A stretch of 6,281 nt of DNA. It comes from Anaerolineales bacterium UBA6131 (GTDB taxonomy: Bacteria > Chloroflexota > Anaerolineae > UBA2200). The stretch spans positions 1 to 6,281 of the forward strand of contig DIVN01000229.1 of assembly GCA_002435875.1 (NCBI GenBank). The letters run 5' to 3'. Below the pieces are notes generated by a model. It worked only from the letters and a program-made list of their open reading frames with translations, made no database searches and was not told where the DNA came from. Positions 1 through 3,532 of the stretch are shown here, piece by piece (position 1 is the stretch's first letter; every line of letters starts with the position of its first letter). A program made the translations under genes and the position numbers.

Positions 1-236
1 TGTCGCAGCTGCTCTTCGATCTCGGGCGGTGCGATATCCCTGCCCTGCAGGACCCGGTACAGCAGTGGCGAGAGGGCCTCTTCTCGGCCTACCCGCAGCA
101 GCCCCGCCCAGTCCACCACCCCATCGTGCAATACTGCCACCACCTGCCGCAGAGCTGGCGGGTCCCAGAAAGCACGCAGGCACGGGTAGAGGAACGCGCC
201 AACCTGGCGCAGGAGCGGACTCGTGCGCTCCGACAT
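1..236 (-). CDS. Probable NTP_transf_5-type nucleotidyltransferase, N-terminal part (cut by window edge)
   Basis: An open frame starts at ATG 236-234 and runs without a stop off the left edge, giving 78 residues (MSERTSPLLRQVGAF...PPEIEEQLR). The start is supported by GGAG seven bases upstream. The segment around residues 36-64 (LHDGVVDWAGLLRVGREEAL then SPLLYRVL) has the pattern seen at the N-terminus of the uncharacterised nucleotidyltransferase family PF14907: a helical region, then 'W..LL..A....V.PLLYR.L'. The catalytic nucleotidyltransferase motif would lie beyond the window, so the assignment rests on N-terminal resemblance only. Members of this family often accompany HPr-kinase-like genes in RiPP clusters, including lasso peptide clusters, which fits the neighbours here. 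It follows the S26 peptidase gene on the same strand after a 272-base gap and may be a distal operon gene or have its own promoter. Some other helical protein remains possible. Confidence 0.6.
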   Translation of the reverse strand, partial: MSERTSPLLRQVGAFLYPCLRAFWDPPALRQVVAVLHDGVVDWAGLLRVGREEALSPLLYRVLQGRDIAPPEIEEQLR

Positions 237-243
237 CAGTCAG

Positions 244-249
244 CTCCAA
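244..249 (-). promoter_or_regulatory. Ribosome binding site for the nucleotidyltransferase-like gene
   Basis: The minus strand reads TTGGAG, with GGAG seven bases before ATG 236-234. This is a good Shine-Dalgarno spacing and decides the start of a gene that is cut by the window edge. Confidence 0.55.
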
Positions 250-397
250 TCACATTATGTTGACTCTAGCCAACGCTTTGTGCAGCCCAATACCACTTAC
301 CTTGGCAACCAAACACAGACTTGCCGCGAAACCATGGATTGGCCACCATGACGACATCACTGCGGCACCCCAAGGCGTACCCTGATTGTCGAGATGT

Positions 398-426
398 ACC
401 TTACAGCAAACGGAAAGCCAGCGCAA
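398..426 (-). promoter_or_regulatory. Weak sigma70-like promoter candidate before the nucleotidyltransferase-like gene
   Basis: On the minus strand, TTGCGC (426-421) and TAAGGT (403-398) are separated by exactly 17 bases. They match the consensus hexamers at 4/6 and 3/6 positions. It would leave a leader of roughly 155 bases before ATG 236. The match is poor and the organism's consensus is unknown, so this is only a candidate. Confidence 0.2.
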
Positions 427-508
427 GTCAGCCGATGGGAATTGGGTCGCAGCGAGGTGGCCGGCCATGTTCCGGCGGGATAAGCGGAGGGGTTGAGCCG
501 TGTCTCGT

Positions 509-1027
509 TTAGGAGCCGTTGTGTGGCATGCTCAGCGCGCGCCGCAAGCGGCGGGCTACTCTGACAGGTACGTGGACAAGTGAGCGCAAGCGCCGCAGGG
601 CACGCTGACGAAGGACGATGCCCCAAGCGCGCAGGCGCTGCTCTCGCTGGTAGAGTTCGACAGAGCGCTGAGGCGTGCAGCCGCGGATCGACACCACCCT
701 ACCCAGCACCTGGTCGCTGCTGACTGGCGTATCGGGCCAGCGACAGGCGTCACCCTGCGTCTGGATCCATAGCGACTGGCCGGTGCGCCGTCTCAGTGCG
801 ACGACGCGATGGAGGAGCAGATGTCCACCACTACTTGGCGCTTGTTTGAACACCAGGAGGTCGCCCAGGCGGATGTCTTGAGAGGCTACTCTTTCCACAA
901 TCACGGATTCGCCGCCCGCCAGGAAGGGGCACATGCTGGAGCCGGTGACGGTCACGGGCGCCTGTCCAACCTGCTCGAGGAGCTCAATGAAGAGGTCGAG
1001 GCCCGCAACATCGGAAAGCTGGATCAT
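509..1027 (-). CDS. S24/S26-family serine peptidase (Sec11-like signal peptidase fold), RiPP-associated
   Basis: The protein has 172 residues. Motifs in order match the signal peptidase I superfamily: VTGSSMCPFL with predicted nucleophile Ser31 before Met32; LGDLLVF at 55-60; LLLHRVV with His73 where bacterial enzymes have a Lys, as in the ER/archaeal Sec11 and SipW type; and TQGDACRWPD at 90-99 with Asp93 and Asp99 as the acidic position. Unlike ordinary signal peptidases it shows no N-terminal or C-terminal transmembrane helix. The C-terminal 45 residues (from about 128) are strongly basic, with 13 Arg and one Glu, and could bind membrane or RNA. The start ATG 1027 overlaps the kinase stop as ATGA, so the two are translationally coupled. 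In this setting it is a candidate protease for the precursor leader; the motifs are seen, the substrate is inferred. A non-proteolytic role cannot be excluded. Confidence 0.85.
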   Translation of the reverse strand: MIQLSDVAGLDLFIELLEQVGQAPVTVTGSSMCPFLAGGESVIVERVASQDIRLGDLLVFKQAPSSGGHLLLHRVVALRRRTGQSLWIQTQGDACRWPDTPVSSDQVLGRVVSIRGCTPQRSVELYQREQRLRAWGIVLRQRALRRLRSLVHVPVRVARRLRRALSMPHNGS

Positions 1028-1923
1028 CGCTGCGAAAGGAATTGCTGCAGGTGGGCCACAACGCGACCGTCGGGCAACCAGGACAACTCATAGGCAGGGA
1101 TATCGCCAAGCAGCCGCTCACAAACGGCCAGCTGGTCAAGCAGCAACTGCGGCTCATGCCACAGGATGGAAGTAGCCGGCAGCAGCCGGTGCAATGCCTG
1201 TTGTGGGGACAGCGGAGTGATGTGCGTCTCTGTGCCACGCGCCAGGAAGAGGATTGCGGCCAATGGCGCACTGGCATTCAGGGCCACCCGGGCGTCACCT
1301 GGCCACGGAGTACCATACGCTAGTTGATGGCCATCGACGCTGCGAACGATGACACGGTCGTCGCTCAGAACTTGCGCCCAACCGTTCGCCAACAGTTGGC
1401 GCGTCAAGGTCGTCTTGCCTGCGCCAGAGACTCCGGGGAAGATGAGTGCCCGCCCATCGGCCACCGCGCCCGCACCGTGGACAAGCAGACCGCCGCGCGA
1501 AGCCAGGTAATACATCAACAGGACCTGGTCAACCGGATAGCCTGCGGTATTGCACATCTCCAGAGTCGTGCCACGTGCCCGCACGTAGTCTGGCCCCGAG
1601 TACACCGTAGCTTGAGTAACCTCATCCTGCCAACAAGCGACCAGGCCGGCGGGGCTCACCGTCGAGGGTTCTCCCAGGCAAAGGCAGCGCCGGACACCAC
1701 TCTGCCGAATCGACCACGCCGGGCCATCAGAGACCATAGGGGACCACGTTCTGAGATCTGGGCTGCTGTCGATCAGCACGTCCACGTGAATCACGTCCTT
1801 GCCGGAAGGATCGGGGCAAATAAACTCGGCCTGTGCCGCCGTGGGCGGCACAGGCTCGACTCCTGGTGGAAAGGTCACCAAATAGCCAACGTCAGCAATT
1901 GAGGAGTGCAGAGAGACGCTCAC
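1024..1923 (-). CDS. HPr kinase-like P-loop protein, probable RiPP-tailoring kinase (ScmC-like)
   Basis: The protein has 299 residues. The C-terminal half carries the HPr kinase-like core: LLVHGAG with His149, Walker A GVSGAGKT at 164-171, VLSDD at 185-189 as the acidic site, and YGTPWPG at 203-209, which is typical of the HPrK-like proteins of RiPP clusters. Residues 1-130 form a variable N-terminal domain without motifs I recognise. True HprK lengths and its phosphorylase motifs are not evident, so sugar-uptake control is unlikely. Relatives in lasso clusters (for example the paeninodin type) phosphorylate the C-terminal Ser of the precursor, and the neighbouring precursor here ends in Ser; that role is inference. 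The start is GTG 1923. It is the first possible start after the precursor's TGA, which is in the same frame eight sense codons upstream. No strong Shine-Dalgarno is visible, so translation may depend on coupling to the precursor gene. Confidence 0.85.
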   Translation of the reverse strand: MSVSLHSSIADVGYLVTFPPGVEPVPPTAAQAEFICPDPSGKDVIHVDVLIDSSPDLRTWSPMVSDGPAWSIRQSGVRRCLCLGEPSTVSPAGLVACWQDEVTQATVYSGPDYVRARGTTLEMCNTAGYPVDQVLLMYYLASRGGLLVHGAGAVADGRALIFPGVSGAGKTTLTRQLLANGWAQVLSDDRVIVRSVDGHQLAYGTPWPGDARVALNASAPLAAILFLARGTETHITPLSPQQALHRLLPATSILWHEPQLLLDQLAVCERLLGDIPAYELSWLPDGRVVAHLQQFLSQR

Positions 1924-1947
1924 GTCGCAGTCACACCCGAATGATAA

Positions 1948-2145
1948 TCAACTACCAAGCCGGTTCTTGCACAGTTTCGTGAAGCAGCCTTGCGGGAGGC
2001 CCCCAAAGTTGGGAGATTCGTTTGAATTCGGTCCCTTGCAGTTGGTGCCCAATGCCTGGTCGGCTACAAGGCTGATGCTCTGCAACGCCGGCTTCTTATA
2101 AGGCAGACGGATGGCAGGCGGCAGATCTGTTGTTGTTGGTCTCAT
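1948..2145 (-). CDS. Probable RiPP precursor peptide, substrate of the radical SAM/SPASM enzyme
   Basis: A 65-residue peptide sits directly after the radical SAM gene, three bases past its stop. The N-terminal part contains LPYKKPALQSISLVADQALG (14-33), which has the 'KP.L..isL...qaLG' look of leaders that precede a Cys-containing core in radical SAM clusters. The remainder (34-65) is rich in Asn, Gly, Pro and Lys and contains Cys36, Cys54 and Cys59, the last two as CX4C. The peptide ends in RLGS with a C-terminal Ser. There is no hydrophobic signal peptide and no enzyme motif. Translation is favoured by AAGGAGG 11 bases upstream and an A-rich start (ATGAGACCAACAACAACAG). Likely modifications are Cys thioethers (sacti- or ranthipeptide style) or other radical cross-links, which the sequence cannot decide. 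I do not recognise the exact family. Confidence 0.8.
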   Translation of the reverse strand: MRPTTTDLPPAIRLPYKKPALQSISLVADQALGTNCKGPNSNESPNFGGLPQGCFTKLCKNRLGS

Positions 2146-2148
2146 GAT

Positions 2149-3240
2149 CTAGACATCCTCCTTCGACAACAGACGAATGGCCTTCAAGCGCTCAGTGCCC
2201 AGAGCACAGAGGTAGCTCGACGGGGTCTGCGGATCGCCGTTCTCGAGAGCGAGAAAACCGGGGCAATACGCGCAGTAGGGGCGCAACTGGCAGGTGAAGC
2301 AAGGTCTGTCAGCCCTCGCTCTGGTGTCAAGCACGACGCCGACCTGGGCCCAGGCTTCGGCAAAGGGGACATCGATCGGGCTGTGCGAGATCCATGGCAC
2401 CATCAGGCAAGGCTGCAGGTTTCCGAAGGCATCGACGTGGAATGCCGTCTGTCCCGCTCCGCATTGGAACAACAAATCGGATTGCGGTACAACAGGATAC
2501 TGCGCGTGGAGATCGGCCCAGCCTTGGCGCAGCCATGGACGAGCGAACTCTAGCTGGACAGCAACGGAGGGATCCAGACGGAATGCGAGCGGCTCCCGTC
2601 CACCATCCAGGCGGGCGTTAATGACCGGGTCAAACCTGAACTTGGCGCCGAGATCCTGCGCCAGTGCTTCCATACCCTCAAGCTCATGCTGGTTGACGCG
2701 CATCAGCATGGTCTTCAGACACAAACGAACCCCTGCCTCGCACAGTTTTCGCGCGCCGGCCAACGCGGCCGCCCACGAGCCAGGCACACCAGTGACCTGC
2801 TCGTGCGCAGAGGTCGTCGACCCATAGATGCTGATTTCAACGACCCGCGGCGGTAGATCACGAAATAGATCGACCAGTTCGTCGCTTAGCAGGGTGCCGT
2901 TGGTGAAGAGGGCCACGTCCAGCCCGGCCAGCTTCGAATGCCGGTAGATCTTGGCAAAGTCCAACCTCATAAGCGGGTCGCCGCCGGTCAAGACGAGGCT
3001 GAGACAGCCAGCCGAGACCAGCTGGTCGATCACATTCAGCACCTGCGCGGTAGACATCTCGTGGCGGTCCCCATACCCCCTGCGCTCCCGCGGGCTCAAG
3101 TAGCAGTGCACACAGCGCAGGTTGCAGCGACGGGTAAGCTCGAGGGTGCCACTCAGCGGCACACGCGCCGTCTCTGCCAGCTGGAAGAACTGGCGGAAAG
3201 CCTCGGTGTTCTCCGGCCAGGCGAAGTGTGCGCAGTTCAT
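2149..3240 (-). CDS. Radical SAM/SPASM peptide-modifying enzyme (PqqE/ScmE-like)
   Basis: The protein has 363 residues, a normal length for a SPASM peptide maturase. The radical SAM cluster motif is CNLRCVHC with Cys39, Cys43 and Cys46, which bind the 4Fe-4S cluster that cleaves S-adenosylmethionine. TGGDPL (85-90) is the GGE-like SAM-binding motif. The C-terminal SPASM region has Cys260, then G273x4C278, then CX2CX5CX2C (Cys314, 317, 323, 326), then Cys345, enough for two auxiliary 4Fe-4S clusters. There is no N-terminal leader-recognition (RRE) domain; that part is supplied by the separate PqqD protein, whose stop overlaps this start as ATGA (3240-3237). The precursor follows after TAG and one codon. 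The expected role is a radical-based cross-link or other change in the precursor core; chemistry and residues modified are not deducible. PqqE proper is unlikely because the precursor lacks PqqA features. Confidence 0.93.
   Translation of the reverse strand: MNCAHFAWPENTEAFRQFFQLAETARVPLSGTLELTRRCNLRCVHCYLSPRERRGYGDRHEMSTAQVLNVIDQLVSAGCLSLVLTGGDPLMRLDFAKIYRHSKLAGLDVALFTNGTLLSDELVDLFRDLPPRVVEISIYGSTTSAHEQVTGVPGSWAAALAGARKLCEAGVRLCLKTMLMRVNQHELEGMEALAQDLGAKFRFDPVINARLDGGREPLAFRLDPSVAVQLEFARPWLRQGWADLHAQYPVVPQSDLLFQCGAGQTAFHVDAFGNLQPCLMVPWISHSPIDVPFAEAWAQVGVVLDTRARADRPCFTCQLRPYCAYCPGFLALENGDPQTPSSYLCALGTERLKAIRLLSKEDV
2157..2163 (-). promoter_or_regulatory. Strong ribosome binding site of the precursor gene
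   Basis: AAGGAGG on the minus strand lies within the last codons of the radical SAM gene, 11 bases before the precursor ATG (2145-2143). It is the strongest Shine-Dalgarno match seen in front of any gene here, consistent with a substrate peptide made in excess over its enzymes. Confidence 0.75.
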
Positions 3241-3532
3241 ACCTGGCTGACCTCACACACCAGCGATAACTGCACCAGTTGCTTAACGAAATCAAGCATG
3301 TCTCGCTCTATCTGTGGCGGCTCCACAGCGAATCTGGCCGCCATGCTGTCGCGCAGAGACGATAGGTCGTTCATGCCGTCCAGTAGCGACCAGATCCACT
3401 CAGCCGGCGGATTCAAGGCGAAGATGCGCTGCGGATCGGCGAGCTCGCCTCGAAGGGCACGAGCAGCGTCTCTGCGAGGACCTGGCGGGTGACCAGGTCC
3501 TCGTTGTGACGGTAGATCCTGTTCAGCGCCAT
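3237..3532 (-). CDS. PqqD-like peptide chaperone with an apparent one-base frameshift
   Basis: PqqD proteins bind RiPP leaders (RRE fold) and hand them to the radical SAM partner. The start ATG 3532 begins MALNRIYRHNEDLVTRQVLAET, a typical PqqD N-terminus, but this frame stops at 3415-3413 after 39 codons. The family continues in another frame from about 3453: RGELADPQRIFALNPPAEWIW, then LLDG, then a helical C-terminus ending at 3237. If the CCC at 3457-3455 were CCCC, the reading would become LLVPLRGELAD, exactly the family pattern, and the protein would be 98 residues, a normal length. So one C is missing, either as a sequencing or assembly error in a short homopolymer or as a true mutation. 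No classical slippery heptamer is visible. The start overlaps the C25 peptidase stop by 10 bases, and the end overlaps the radical SAM start as ATGA. Both flanking halves look conserved, which favours an error or a recent lesion. Confidence 0.85.
3475..3503 (-). repeat. Perfect 11-bp inverted repeat inside pqqD
   Basis: CGAGGACCTGG and CCAGGTCCTCG are exact reverse complements separated by a 7-base loop (3486-3492). In RNA this would be a stable GC-rich hairpin about 30 bases after the pqqD start codon and about 20 bases before the frameshift site. It encodes the conserved EDLVTRQV region, so codon constraint may explain part of it. It has no T-run and is not a terminator. Confidence 0.7.

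Larger units (their letters stand above)
237..508 (-). other. Gap of 272 bases without a convincing gene
   Basis: This stretch separates the S26 peptidase stop (TAA, 511-509) from the nucleotidyltransferase-like start. I see no RNA gene and no coding frame with protein-like features. A 72-codon minus-strand frame (468-250) has no recognisable domain and no good ribosome binding site. A short hairpin (GCCGG/CCGGC, 460-464 with 472-476) has no following T-run, so it is not a clear terminator. A weak promoter candidate lies at 398-426. The region may be a long leader, or a boundary between two transcription units. Confidence 0.5.

Noticed and set aside
250..468. Minus-strand 72-codon frame in the gap before the nucleotidyltransferase-like gene, as a possible second precursor or broken B2 protease
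   Set aside because: No good ribosome binding site, no leader-like or transglutaminase motif, and no resemblance to the 65-residue precursor; most likely chance.
460..476. Hairpin GCCGG/CCGGC after the S26 peptidase gene as a terminator
   Set aside because: The stem is only 5 bp and no T-run follows on the transcribed strand.
1324..1902. Plus-strand frame of 192 codons
   Set aside because: It is antisense to the HPrK-like gene with intact Walker A and YGTPWPG motifs.
1..2145. Lasso peptide cluster
   Set aside because: The kinase and nucleotidyltransferase types fit, but no asparagine synthetase-like cyclase or B2 protease is present and the modifying enzyme is a radical SAM/SPASM protein.
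2119..2151. Stem between AGATC and GATCT enclosing the precursor start codon
   Set aside because: Only five AT-rich pairs with an 18-base loop; too weak to argue for translational control.
3413..3532. Programmed -1 ribosomal frameshifting in pqqD
   Set aside because: No X-XXY-YYZ slippery heptamer at GTG CCC TTC, and the strong hairpin is upstream rather than downstream of the shift point.
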